64,000 nt of DNA from Metridium senile (taxonomy: Eukaryota; Cnidaria; Anthozoa; Actiniaria; Metridiidae), in the NCBI GenBank assembly GCA_949775045.1, contig OX459096.1, positions 43,360,879-43,424,878 of the forward strand, given 5' to 3'. The position numbers and the translations under genes are program-made. The notes below the pieces were generated by a model. It was given only the letters and a program-made list of their open reading frames with translations. It was not told the DNA's origin and did no database searches. The first letter of the stretch is position 1; each line of letters opens with the position of its first letter. Of this stretch, positions 1 through 9,485 are shown piece after piece.

Positions 1-161
1 GCACGGTACTTGCTCCGAGGACACCAACGGAAATGCACTGAAGTTTTTATTTTTTTTAAGTGAAACGCCCCAAATTAATTTTTTTTTTTATTAGTTGAAA
101 AAGTCGTTAATTTTCATAAGTTTTAACTTAGAAATGTCAAGAGCCTGTGCTGCATGTGGGT

Positions 162-480
162 GAACTAGCCAACCGGCCGGTTAGAGTACAGGACTACGGT
201 GCGGGAGGTGCGGGGTTCGCGTCCCGGCCGGACCACTACTCAGGGTCTTTAAATAATTGAGGAGAAGTGGCTGCCTTTGATTCTTTATCTGCAAATGGTT
301 AGATCTTCAAGTCTTCTCGGATAAGGAGGATAGACCGGAGGTCCCGTCTCTCCACACTTCATGCTCACACACACTGTACAGGAGGGACGTTAAAGATCCC
401 ACACCACTCTTCGACTAATTAAGAGTAGGGCACTGAGATCCCGGTGGTGGCTAGGGCTCACAACATGCTTACGCGATCCT
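162..480 (+). mobile_element. tRNA-related SINE, family A copy 1
   Basis: The stretch begins with a GC-rich tRNA-like head holding a box-B-like GGGTTCGCGTCCC, followed by an unrelated body ending near a GGGACGTTAAAGATCCCAC motif. A second, diverged copy in the same orientation lies at 35895-36105 and shares the box B and the downstream motifs ACTCAGGGTCTT and AATAATTG. Two independent copies with a shared 5' boundary support a dispersed SINE rather than a tRNA gene. No cloverleaf could be folded by eye. The exact ends are uncertain by about 20 bases. Confidence 0.7.
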
Positions 481-538
481 AGCTGTGCTCTGTGGTTAAC
501 ATTGAGTTCGAAGGTGCATGGCTGATATATGTAAGTGT

Positions 539-740
539 TCGTACTGAAAGCGCCTTGTGGCTGCTATGTGTTGTTGTATATGTAAATTGTGTTATTGTCC
601 TCGTACTGAAAGCGCCTTGTGGCTGCTATGTGTTGGTGTATATGTAAATTGTGTTATTGTCCTCGAACTGAAAGCGCCTTGTGGCTGCTATGTGTTGGTG
701 TATATGTAAATTGTGTTATTGTCCTCGTACTGTAAGCGCC
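539..740. repeat. 62-bp tandem repeat, about 3.2 copies
   Basis: The motif GTACTGAAAGCGCCTTGTGG recurs at 541, 603 and 665 (as GAACTG) and a last partial copy begins at 727. The period is exactly 62 bp and the copies differ at only a few positions. No coding potential is seen. Confidence 0.9.
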
Positions 741-970
741 TCTAACTCCACCACGTGAGCTGCACCTCTCGTAATTCAGCACTAGTGCTGCAAGGAAAGG
801 TGACTAGCTACCATATCATATAATATCAAAGAAGGGTTCAAAGCCGTTGAAGTATATTTCTTTTTATTGTTTTTTTTTATGTTTGCATCCCTTGCCTCAC
901 CACGGGCTGTGCTGTGTAAATACAAAAGAATATATCAAATATCATCAAATATCATATTAAAGGTGCAAGA

Positions 971-1127
971 ATGGGCCTTTATCACACAACGGCCATGTTT
1001 ATTCCCATGAGAGCGAAAACCTTTTTTTTGGAACGTTCTGAAACGCATGAAAGCGAGGTCCAGGGGACCCAAGGGATTCAAAACCTATTGTTTCAACCAA
1101 TATGGCGGCCCGTGATAAAAGCGAATG
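971..1127. mobile_element. short inverted-terminus element M1, copy 1
   Basis: The stretch is matched along its length, in reverse complement, at 39655-39810 and again at 43380-43535. The ends are imperfect inverted repeats (GGGCCTTTATCAC against GTGATAAAAGC). A short, non-coding dispersed unit with inverted ends fits a MITE. The family is not identified. Confidence 0.7.
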
Positions 1128-1208
1128 TGTTTTGACAAATCAATATATTCGTGTCGGTCAGCTATTATCACTTTCCTCCCCTTACTTGATCAGACGTTTT
1201 GCTGCATG

Positions 1209-1420
1209 TAATAGTCCCTTTCACAGTCCCCTGCGCCATCTTGAAAGGTAGCCATCAAAACGAGACGAGCGTTGAGATTGCAATGATAGAGACCTTTTAA
1301 CACCTCGCGGGTCAATTACTCACGTGGTTCTATCAATGCAAGCTCAACGTTCTTCTCGCTTCGATGCAAAGGCACGGCTACTTTTCAAGGTGCCGCAGGG
1401 AGCTATAAAGGGGACTATTG
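1209..1420. mobile_element. hairpin MITE with long TIRs
   Basis: The left arm starting TAATAGTCCC and the right arm ending GGGACTATTG are reverse complements with scattered mismatches over roughly 80-90 bases, including a shared CGTTGAG block inside each arm. The element is non-coding and flanked by TA-rich sequence. It is a foldback or MITE-type element of unknown superfamily. Confidence 0.75.
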
Positions 1421-1485
1421 TTTGAGCTATAAAATAATATTGGGCCAAATTCGAAATTCAAAGTTATACTTTTTATTGCATTTAG

Positions 1486-1627
1486 GAGTTTAAAGGAAAC
1501 ACAGACTTAGTTAAACCCGTAACACATATATTGAAGCCTGTGATATACGCACGCCTTGTTCGATTTCACCCTATCACTTGGAAGGAATTCATCGCTATGA
1601 GGGCAGAGGTTTATTCCTTCGGAAAAG
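1486..1627 (+). CDS. exon: C-terminal block of F5/8C domain 1
   Basis: The translation begins [14 protein letters not shown] and continues through [11 protein letters not shown] and AMRAEVY, the standard end of a discoidin domain. The acceptor is ATTTAG at 1480-1485 and the donor is GTATGT at 1628. The exon ends in phase 1, matching the next exon. The exons for the earlier part of this domain were not found in 1-1485. Confidence 0.85.
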
Positions 1628-4600
1628 GTATGTTTAAATGTATTCCAAGGAAAAACATACTTATACAATGTTATCCTTGTCACCGTCACCGTCACCGTCA
1701 CCTCCACCCGGCTCCACCTCCACCTCCACCCGGCTCCACCTCCACCTCCTCCACCTCCACCTCCACCTCCACCTCCACCTCCACCTCCACCTCCACCTCC
1801 ACCTCCACCTCCACCTCCACCTCCACCTCCACCTCCACCTCCACCTCCACCTCCACCTCCACCTCCACCTCCACCTCCACCTCCACCTCCACCTCCACCT
1901 CCACCTCCACCTCCACCTCCACCTCCACCTCCACCTCCACCTTTTTAAGACTAAAAGATGAATAAATCGTCTACAAAGATAATGTCAAACCCTGGAAAAC
2001 GCGACGAACTCAAAATTGAGACCGAAAAGTCATCCGATTTTGTTCACTTGACATTATTGACTTTAAATATTATACAACAGCTTCCCCTGCTGATCTTGGC
2101 ATAGCATTTGACAGCAATGAAGTACAAGATAACCAAATAACAGCCTCAAGTCATGGAACTAATACCGATCCTTACCGAGGAAGACTTAACTATCCGTTAG
2201 GCGAAATGGCTTGGTGTGCAATAAAAAGCGACGAAGACCCATGGCTTCAGTTTGACTTGGGTCACACAATGCTTGTCCAGGAGATTGTAACACAAGCCAG
2301 AGGGATTGCAAAGTACAATTATTGGGTGACAATGTTTAAGGTAACGCTCATTTTTATGTTTTTTACGCAAAGCAAAAACTTGCGCAGAGAGAAAAGCCTG
2401 AACTTGAAGGATATCAGTGAAATGTCCTGTAAAATCGGTGATTTGTTAATTTTTTGCCCAAAATTATATTCTTTTAAGAACTAAAAGTTTTAAAAAGCAT
2501 AATAAATACCTTGTTAAACGGCATATAAGGAAAGCCTGCTCAAGCCATATGTAATACACTATTAAAACCCTATTAAAACACTACCAAATACCCTATGAAA
2601 TATCTTATGAAAACCCTATGAAATGCACTTTAAAACCCTATGAAAACGCACGCGTATCAAAGATACCGCATGCAATCTTGAAAACAATGCCATTACCATA
2701 TATGGTATTGTAGAAGTAACAAAAGACTTAAATTAGCGCGCGAGATTTTTTTTTTTAACAGGTTGAGATTGCAACAAAACAGTAGGCATATCTTTGATAC
2801 TGAAATACCCTATAAAATTTCTTATGAAAACCTGATAAAACACACTATAAAGTACTGTATGAAAACAGCTATAAAAACAATCTGAAATGCCTAAGTATGA
2901 AAACACTATAAAAACTTATGAAATGAAATACCCTATGCATGCATTTTCAATGTTTAAATCAGTTTTCATGTTGTTCGTTTATACTGCAGATCTCCTTTAG
3001 TTTGAACGGCACCGATTGGGTATTTTACAAGCACGATGAGAAACAGGAAAATGCTACGGTAAAGTGTTCCAAAAAAACATTGTTGGTACATGAAAGAATA
3101 AAAGAAGAAATGGAGGAATGATTTAATGAATGCAAGATGGATAAATGAATGGATGGATGGTTGGTTGGATGGATAAACGAGTGAATTGATGGATGGATGG
3201 ATGGATGGATGAACGAACGAACGAATGAATGAATGAATAAATGAGCGAACGAAACAATAAATGAATAAATAATAAATTGATGGATGAATTAACAATAACT
3301 TGAATTGATGGATAAATGAATGAACGAATGGACGGGTGGATGAAGATATAAATGGATGAGTTAAAGAATTCATGAACGAACAAAAATACTAATGAATATA
3401 TAAAAGAATGGATGAAGTTACGAGTTAATGGCATAACTCTACAATAATATTAGAAAGACAGATAAATGAACAAATACCTTTTATTTATTTTTAATAAGGA
3501 ATTCGTACTTGTTAAGTATTTCATAGGCAATTCAGATGCTACTGGCTACGTGACCAATCATTTCAATAGAGATATCAAGGCCAGGTTTGTTCGACTTCAT
3601 CCCGTCCGTTTTGTTCCTAGTCCCTTGGTCGTAGGCGCATGTATGAGAGCAACAATACTTGGAAGGCGAAAAGGTAAAATATATCGTGCATTCATATTAT
3701 TTCATTCATTTATCCATCCATCCATTCCTCCATCCATCCATCCATCCATTCATCCATTCCACCATCCATCCATCCATCCATCCATTCATCCATTCATCCA
3801 TTCATCCATTCCACCATCCATCCATCCATCCATTTATTCATTCATTCATTCATCCATTCGATGTTCCTTTTACGTATGGTAAAAGATCGTTTTCAGTCGC
3901 TGCTCCGTTTTTATGGAATTCCCTTCCAGAGAATATTAGAAAAATTTCTTCTTTAGATATTTTTAAAAAACATTTAAAAACTTACCTTTTTAATTTAGCA
4001 TATTCTTAAAATTGAAATGTTTTAATTTATATAGTTATTATATTTTATGTGTACTTTTACTGCAATTAATGTATGAAATATGATATATGTTAAAAAAAAA
4101 GTAAATGTATGAAATTTAATTGTCTTTTTCATGTTTTTGAATCTTTTCTAATATTTTGTCTTTTGATTTTCAAAATGTAAAGCGCCGATGAGCTTAAGGA
4201 TATCGGCGCTATATAAATGATAATTATTATTATTATTTATTATTATGGGTTAGTGAGCACTCTAAAGTACACGGTTTGTCTTTCCAAAGGCTCCCTTGGT
4301 TTTCCTGTATTTACCAATCAAGACACCTCTCCGTTCATCACTGCTTACTATCATCAATACTTTACGCTCCCGCGATGTGAAGCAGTTGGTGACGAACCCA
4401 TCGTTGTCAACTGGAAACGTAACGGTACAGTCCTTGGATCTTCTCCGCCGACATTTTTCATCGGGCCAGAGCATGAAGGGTTTTACGAATGTACTGCATC
4501 GAATAAACTTGGGGAAAACACACGGCTCTTTTACATCCACTTCATTGGTAAGTTCGATAGGACACAAACACCAACAGTCTTTCTGAAGACTACACACACC

Positions 4601-4707
4601 CAGATGATCACAGTCCACCAACATTACACCAACATCACACCTGGGTCCTAACCATTCAAACATCAGACACTAACACCAACAGTCTGCTTTCTCCGTCAAG
4701 ACTACAA

Positions 4708-4777
<70 letters not shown>

Positions 4778-7294
4778 GCATCATCATCATCATCATCAGC
4801 ATCATCAAATCACTAACCATTCAAACATTAACACCAACAGCCTTCCACAAGACAACACACACCAAGATGATCACAATTCACCATCATCACTTACACCTGG
4901 GTCCTAACCATTCAAACATCAGACACTAACAGCAACAGCCTTCCACAAGACAACACACGCCAAGATGATCACAATTCACCATCATCACTTACACCTGGGT
5001 CCTAATCATTCAAACATCAGACACTAACACCAACAGCCTTCCACAAGACAACACACGCCAAGATGATCACAGTTCACCATCATCACTTACACCTGGGTCC
5101 TAACCATTCAAACATCAGACACTAACACCAACAGTCTGCTTTCTCCGTCAAGACTACACACGCCATGATGATCACAATTCACCATCATCACTTACACCTG
5201 GGTCCTAACCATTCAAACATCAGACACTAACACCAACAGTCTGCTTTCTCCGTCAAGACTACACACGCCAAGATGATCACAATTCACCATCATCACTTAC
5301 ACCTGGGTCCTAACCATTCAAACATCAGACACTAACAGCAACAGCCTTCCACAAGACAACACACACCAAGATGATCACAATTCACCATCATCACTTACAC
5401 CTGGGTCCTAAACATTCAAACATCAAACACTAACACCAACAGTCTGCTTTCTCCGTCAAGACAACACACACCAAGATAATCTTACACTTGGGCTCAAACC
5501 ATTCAAACATCGGACACTAGCACCAACAGCCTTTCACAAAACTACACACATCCAGATAATTTTTGCAGGATCTGGTCAAGTGACATAAATTCCCAAAAAT
5601 TATTGGCATATTCAGAAAGAGCACATTAAAGTTAAAGTACTGTTGCTGAGTTTTAGCATTTCTTGATTTAATTGGAAATATTTATGATTTTTTTCAAAAC
5701 TCGAAACTTTTTTAGCAGAGCTAAGTTTTGGGAAATTTGTGTCACGTGACCATATCCTGCAAAAGGCCTATTCATCCACAGGTAGCCCAAGCTATGCATT
5801 TGTCTGTCTTTTAGCAATATAACGAAATATATAAATTGAAAAAAAAAACATCTCCACCTGTGTTTTTTTTTTTACATTCCTGTGAAGTTTCAGGCCATTT
5901 GCTTCAATATTGAGTGATTGATGGCTGTTGTTGGGAACAACAGCCATAAATCACAAAACACAACACACAGGTAGAGATGTTTATTTTTATTGTATTTTAT
6001 ATATTTCGTTATATTGCTCAAAAACATACAAATGCATAGCTTGGGCTACCTGTACATGTGATTCATCAGCATCACCTGTGCTCAAATTGTACACAAGTAT
6101 ATTTCAACCCTTTTTATACTAGATGGATGCATCCCAGGCTCATCCTACAGGGTCGTGTACAGTGAGCCTATTGGTAACCATGCCATCGTGGGTCCATTGT
6201 TGAAATCCATCACCACCCAGAATGACAAACAGTGCAAAGACGAATGCTTCATGAACGTCCCAGATGTGTGCTACATGTTTAACTATTATACGCTGACCAA
6301 GAAATGTGAACTTTTCTACAAAGACAGAGCATCGGAATACACAATTGAAGCGAGACAGGGATGCATGTTTAGGACCCGTGAGGTAGGTAGTTGGATTTCA
6401 AATCGATATTGTACAATTTGCAACATCCATAACAACTAGCATCCCCGCGAAAGCGGCGAAACAACTCAGGGATGAAGCCTTTAAGAGAGTCGAAAAAAAC
6501 CTCTGGAATCCATGGGACTTTCCATTTCTGTCACCCTAAAAGATTCCAATTCTGCATCATAATTTTGATGCCCATAGCAAATCACTGATATGTACTCCTA
6601 AGAGATACGACGGGCATACCAGATACCTTTACCGAATCCGAATATTAAATATAGAAAATTCGTAGGTTTCATGCATGGTTTTGTGTGGATAGGGGATAGT
6701 GGTTTTGTGACAAGAAAATATTGCAGCAAAGGGACTCACTATTCGGGATACAACTAAAATAGGATTAATTTGTTAATTTGTTTTGAATAGAGTATGCATG
6801 GCATTTTTTGCTCGCGAGTGCATGGGTCAGGTTATTTTATCGCTGGCGGTACATCTCTATCCAAAACCAGTACAAACACACCAGCAACCCTCCAAATCCC
6901 CCACTCCCCCACTCTGCCACTCCACCATTCCCCCATATCCCCATTCCCCCATTCCCCCACAAACCCCCATTCCCCCCACTCCTCCACATCCTCCACTCTC
7001 CCACAAACCCCCACTCCCCCACTCCCTCACTCTGCCACTCCCCCACTATGCCACTCTCCCAAATCCCCCACTCTCCCACTCCCCCACAAACCCCCACTCC
7101 CCCACTCTGCCCCTCTACCACTCCCCCAATTCCCCCACTCCTCTACAAACCCCTACTCCACCTCCACATGGCATTAAACCCAGCTTAACAAAAAAAAAAA
7201 AAACGTTTTTTTTTTGCAGTGTAAGATGAACAACTGTTTACAAGGTCAAAGGTGTTACTCTCTTGGTGACCAGTCCCACGCGGCCTGCATATAA
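1486..7294 (+). CDS. secreted F5/8C-F5/8C-Ig-PAN domain protein (5' partial)
   Basis: A spliced gene whose start lies left of the window. Exons: 1486-1627, 2081-2340, 2990-3058, 3517-3673, 4290-4547, 6123-6382, 7220-7294. All introns are GT-AG and all phases agree, giving 406 residues in window and a TAA stop. Domain order: C-terminal part of one F5/8 type C (discoidin) domain, a complete second F5/8C, an Ig-like domain, a PAN/apple domain, and a 24-residue Cys-rich tail. No membrane segment is seen, so the product is probably secreted and binds sugars, lipids or matrix as discoidin proteins do (inference from family). The intron before the last F5/8C block lies at the same place, just before xFxGNxD, in both discoidin copies, which was used to choose 3517 over an alternative acceptor at 3499. 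No ortholog is named with confidence. Confidence 0.85.
1683..1942. repeat. hexanucleotide microsatellite (CTCCAC)n
   Basis: About 260 bases of almost pure CTCCAC repeat with a few early interruptions, in the intron 55 bases after the first discoidin donor. The long open frames across it on both strands are low-complexity artefacts. Confidence 0.97.
2081..3673 (+). CDS. three exons: complete F5/8C domain 2
   Basis: Exons 2081-2340, 2990-3058 and 3517-3673 give residues about 48-209. Recognisable blocks are ITASS, AWCA, WLQFDLG, WVTMFKV/ISFS, GTDWVFY, GNSDATG and ARFVRLHPV, in the order of the family. The usual closing Cys after the final block is represented by [10 protein letters not shown], where the family often has MR(V/A)E(L/Y)xGC, so the end is atypical. 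The two internal introns hold tetranucleotide arrays. Confidence 0.85.
3121..3440. repeat. degenerate tetranucleotide array (GATG/GAAT)n
   Basis: Purine-rich tetranucleotide repeats, ATGG-type then GAAT-type, fill the intron from 3121 up to the region before exon 3517. Degeneracy suggests age. Confidence 0.9.
3700..3868. repeat. tetranucleotide array (CATC)n
   Basis: About 170 bases of CATC/TCCA repeats with ATTC interruptions, directly upstream of the LINE fragment that follows. Confidence 0.95.
3870..4247 (+). mobile_element. 5'-truncated LINE 3' end with (ATT)n tail
   Basis: The frame ending at 4009 encodes the terminal reverse-transcriptase-ORF motif [15 protein letters not shown] followed by [13 protein letters not shown], typical of CR1/L2/Rex1-type non-LTR elements. 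The 3' UTR ends in a stem-loop (GCGCCGAT, loop, ATCGGCGC), then TATATAAATGA and ATT repeats. Only the 3' end is present, as expected from abortive target-primed reverse transcription. It lies in the intron before the Ig exon. Confidence 0.85.
4290..4547 (+). CDS. exon: Ig-like domain
   Basis: An 86-residue exon with the I-set/V-like signature: Cys in LPRCEAV, Trp in VNWKRNG and the second Cys in [13 protein letters not shown]. Acceptor CCAAAG|G and donor G|GTAAGT; phase 1 on both sides, the classic symmetric phase of shuffled extracellular domains. Confidence 0.88.
4556..5560. repeat. 98/105-bp minisatellite, about 8-9 copies, with nested ATC array
   Basis: The landmark CACCTGGGTCCTAA recurs at 4638, 4894, 4992, 5090, 5195, 5300 and 5398, with a decayed copy near 5484. 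Spacing alternates between 98 and 105 bp because two versions of the middle block exist (CAACAGCCTTCCACAAGAC or CAGTCTGCTTTCTCCGTCAA). The first degenerate unit starts 9 bases after the Ig-exon donor. The ATC microsatellite at 4710-4806 sits inside one unit and probably expanded from its CACCATCATCACTT segment. Confidence 0.92.
5561..5764. mobile_element. TIR element (MITE), 204 bp
   Basis: The left end TTTTGCAGGATCTGGTCAAG and the right end CACGTGACCATATCCTGCAA are inverted copies. The arms extend about 40 bases through CCCAAAA/TTTTGGG. It is non-coding. A related terminus, CACGTGACC plus TCCTGCAAAAG, recurs near 52240. Confidence 0.75.
5779..6052. mobile_element. TIR element (MITE), 274 bp
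   Basis: CAGGTAGCCCAAGCTATGCA at the left is matched by its reverse complement TGCATAGCTTGGGCTACCTG at the right. The arms extend about 60 bases through a block CAATATAACGAAATATATAA. It ends about 70 bases before the PAN exon. Confidence 0.85.
6123..6382 (+). CDS. exon: PAN/apple-like domain
   Basis: About 87 residues with the PAN pattern: an opening Cys, CxxxC (CKDEC), then a Cys before MFNYY, then KKCELF and a closing GCMF. PAN/apple domains mediate protein or carbohydrate contacts. Acceptor ATACTAG, donor GAG|GTAGGT. It leaves in phase 0. Confidence 0.85.
6876..7166. repeat. pyrimidine-rich minisatellite (CCCCCACTC)n
   Basis: About 290 bases almost free of G, made of CCCCCACT, CTGCCACT and ACAAACCCC blocks. 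It sits just before the terminal exon of the discoidin gene. The three overlapping proline/serine-rich frames here are artefacts. Confidence 0.93.
7220..7294 (+). CDS. terminal exon: short Cys-rich tail and stop
   Basis: A T-run polypyrimidine tract and GCAG precede 24 codons and TAA. The tail [12 protein letters not shown]...AC has the spacing of an EGF-like start but is truncated after four cysteines. Phase 0 matches the PAN exon. No clear AATAAA was found in the next 200 bases. An unseen alternative 3' exon is possible. Confidence 0.65.
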   Translation, partial: CKMNNCLQGQRCYSLGDQSHAACI

Positions 7295-7694
7295 ATACCA
7301 GGAATACCACAGGATCCTAGATTAGGTATAGTACGAAATCCTTGATGTCTTGATAAATCTAAAGCTTTGTAAGACAATAATGGATTCTCTTTAATTTATC
7401 AAATATATTAGTAAATTTTTATTGTACATTCATTTACATTATAAGTTGTTGTTCTTCCCCTAGCCTGGGCCTGGCCCACTATTTTAGCCGGTCAGCGTTG
7501 TATATACATACAGCACATACAGCCATTTTCACAAGGGTTGTCCAAAATGAAATCGAAAATACAAAACTTAATAATCATACTAGCAAGAAGATCGTATAAT
7601 TAACTACAAAAAGTATGTTATTTCTTAAACTTCTTTAGTACGATGATCATTTTTTGACTACCGATTTTCCTCCCTTCTTGATGTGATGTGCTCT

Positions 7695-7916
7695 AAAATA
7701 TTGGACACACCTACATTAACTATTTCAGCACACAACACCACATGTTGATTTTTTGGGGGAAAATCGGACAACCCAGAGAAAAAGCCTCGTACGTACATGA
7801 GAGAGAACAACACATAAAACAAACTATTTTCACTTGTCGCCCAAACCGGGAATCGAACCCAGGTCACAATGGTGAATGGACTGCGCTCTCACCGCTAGAC
7901 ACCGCTAGACCACCTT
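7695..7916 (-). mobile_element. tRNA-derived SINE, family C copy 1
   Basis: Read on the minus strand it starts at about 7916 with TAGCGGTGAGAGCGC (box A-like) and continues to GACCTGGGTTCGATTCCCGG (box B), then a tRNA-unrelated body. A decayed same-strand copy lies at 27285-27500. The 10-base unit ACCGCTAGAC is tandemly doubled at the 5' end. It is a SINE rather than a tRNA gene, because no acceptor-stem closure is seen and it is dispersed. Confidence 0.8.
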
Positions 7917-8124
7917 CGGCTTGCTTCCAGCTTGAGAAACTGCTGACGCTAAACATGTGTAGTAGGCTATATATGGTCACTACATGTACAACGTATTTCC
8001 GGTTCGTAGCTCATTAAAAATTTATTCATTCAAAACCGCTTCCATGACTCCCATTTTGTGCAGCCTATAGAAAAGTTTCAAATTGACGTGATGTTTTCAT
8101 TATTTGTAGATCACAACACAACCT

Positions 8125-8575
8125 GAGGGGCCTTAGCTCTTGGCTATTACAGTCCTACAGTATTAAAATTTCAATGATAAACACACTACTGTATATAACT
8201 ATTTGTAAAAGTATTATTACTAGTGAGATAATCACATAAGGAGCAAGGAGCAAGGATGGCACAGTTGGTTAGTGCGCGGCATTCTGTGCGAGACGTCCCG
8301 AGTTCGATTCCCAGTGACCTCGCATCCTTGTTTCGACTTCTCTCCTTTCCGTGTAGCTTTAAGTAGTTTTAAATACCCGTAAAACGGAGCACTGATGGAG
8401 AGCTAGAGAGAAGTAAAATGAGCACCGTCGGCCTCAAGTTTATCAGTATATGACTGTCTATCAGTATATGACTGTCACGAGTTACCGACGTTAAATAAGG
8501 TTACTTTACTTTACTTTACTTTACCATCGCACCAGCATCGTTCCATGATTATATAAGACTGATAGCCTCAATTGC
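8125..8575 (+). repeat. local duplication, copy 1 (interrupted by SINE B)
   Basis: 8125-8235 and 8524-8575 together match 8731-8890 along their length (landmarks GAGGGGCCTTAGCTCTTGGC, CTACAGTATTAAAATTTCAA, ACTAGTGA, CGCACCAGCATCG, AGACTGATAGCCTC). The 288-base SINE between them is absent in the second copy. Confidence 0.9.
8236..8523 (+). mobile_element. tRNA-derived SINE, family B, with (ACTTT)n tail
   Basis: Box A TGGCACAGTTGG at 8257 and box B GAGTTCGATTCCC at 8300 are close to the RNA polymerase III consensus. The 3' end is a pentanucleotide tail of ACTTT repeats near 8500-8523. A tandem doubling of TATCAGTATATGACTGTC lies in the body. The unoccupied site exists at 8840, so both ends are defined to within a few bases. 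Confidence 0.92.
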
Positions 8576-8730
8576 ACGGATGTTTTGCTACCTTATAAAA
8601 CTCATGAAAATTAATGAGAAATTGACAAAATAATTCACAAACGTGGAGGAGGTTGTATATCCCATACAGATTCGTCCTGATTTGCATAAGCTTTAATTTT
8701 AATAAAATATTAAAGAACTGCATGATGTTG

Positions 8731-8890
8731 GAGGGGCCTTAGCTCTTGGCTAATACAGTCCTACAGTATTAAAATTTCAATGCGGATATACACACTACTA
8801 TATATAACTCTTTGTAAAAGTATTACTAGTGACATAATCACCATCGCACCAGCATCGCACCATGATTATAAGACTGATAGCCTCAATTAC
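8731..8890 (+). repeat. local duplication, copy 2 (empty SINE site)
   Basis: The same sequence as 8125-8575 but without the SINE: the junction reads ACATAATCACCATCGCACC. It represents the pre-insertion state. Confidence 0.9.
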
Positions 8891-8892
8891 TC

Positions 8893-8998
8893 AGACAATT
8901 TATAGTAACAATGATAACAATGTACCTGTCTGAGCCTTCAGTACAGAGGCGCAGACCAACTATAAATTTTAACACATTGCACGTCATCTCCACGTGTC
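8893..8998 (+). repeat. dispersed duplicate pair (other copy 9524-9640)
   Basis: Both copies share AGACAATTTATAGTAA, CTGTCTGAGCCTTCAGTACA, GAGGCGC and ACACATTGCACGTCAT with small indels between. The intervening sequence holds the G-run element, so the duplication may predate that insertion. Confidence 0.85.
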
Positions 8999-9181
8999 AG
9001 TCAGTCAGTCAGTTAGTCAGTTAATTGTATTCAGAGGACCTCAGTTTGAGAGTTCACAGAAGCTGAGACCAAGAGGGGCTATGGGAAGTTACATTGATAT
9101 TACATGTATGTGACTTCAGAGATGCATTCACCAAATAATCAGTTCAGGTGTGTCTGTAGGGATATACCATTCAGTTAGTTA

Positions 9182-9485
9182 GGGGGGGGGGGGGGGGGGA
9201 CTCCCTTCAAAAATGGATAGGGGTGCTCGACGAACGGTTTTAAAAATGACCCTAAAAGGTACGCATATATTAACTCAAATACTGATTTCAGTCCCTAAAA
9301 GGTGCGACCTCATTTAAACATTTTTCAATATGTATGATCGTAAGTTCGAAAACTGACCCTAAAAGGTACGGTGCCAGTTCGAAACCCTAAAAGGTACGCG
9401 AGGGTCTTGTTTTCGACCCTAAAAGGTCCGTCGAGCACCCCTATCCATTTTCTAAGGGAGTCCCCCCCCCCCCCCCCCCCCCGGG
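9182..9485. mobile_element. G-run TIR element with 8-bp TSD, 304 bp
   Basis: The element begins with about 18 G followed by ACTCCCTT and ends with the inverted copy ending in about 20 C. The arms continue through ATGGATAGGGGTGCTCGACG and its complement. It is flanked on both sides by GTTAGTTA (9174-9181 and 9486-9493), an 8-bp target duplication as made by hAT-type transposases. The interior repeats CCCTAAAAGGT five times. It is non-coding, so it would be mobilised in trans. Confidence 0.85.

Noticed and set aside
1..46. A frame reading HGTCSEDTNGNALK at the window start, which resembles the discoidin exon that should precede 1486.
   Set aside because: No GT or good GC donor follows in phase 0, and the upstream part is outside the window.
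1531..1965. Long Ser/Thr-, His/Leu- and Glu/Val-rich frames.
   Set aside because: They are readings of the CTCCAC microsatellite; only the first 97 bases overlap a real exon.
2966..3434. Minus-strand Ile/His/Ser-rich frames (and similar at 63093-63482).
   Set aside because: They are readings of GATG/GAAT tetranucleotide arrays.
6783..7229. Three overlapping Pro/Ser/Thr-rich frames.
   Set aside because: They read a low-complexity pyrimidine minisatellite with no splice or start support.
8236..8330. Possible tRNA gene (box A and box B present).
   Set aside because: No closing acceptor stem; a pentanucleotide-tailed body follows; and the empty site shows it is an inserted SINE.
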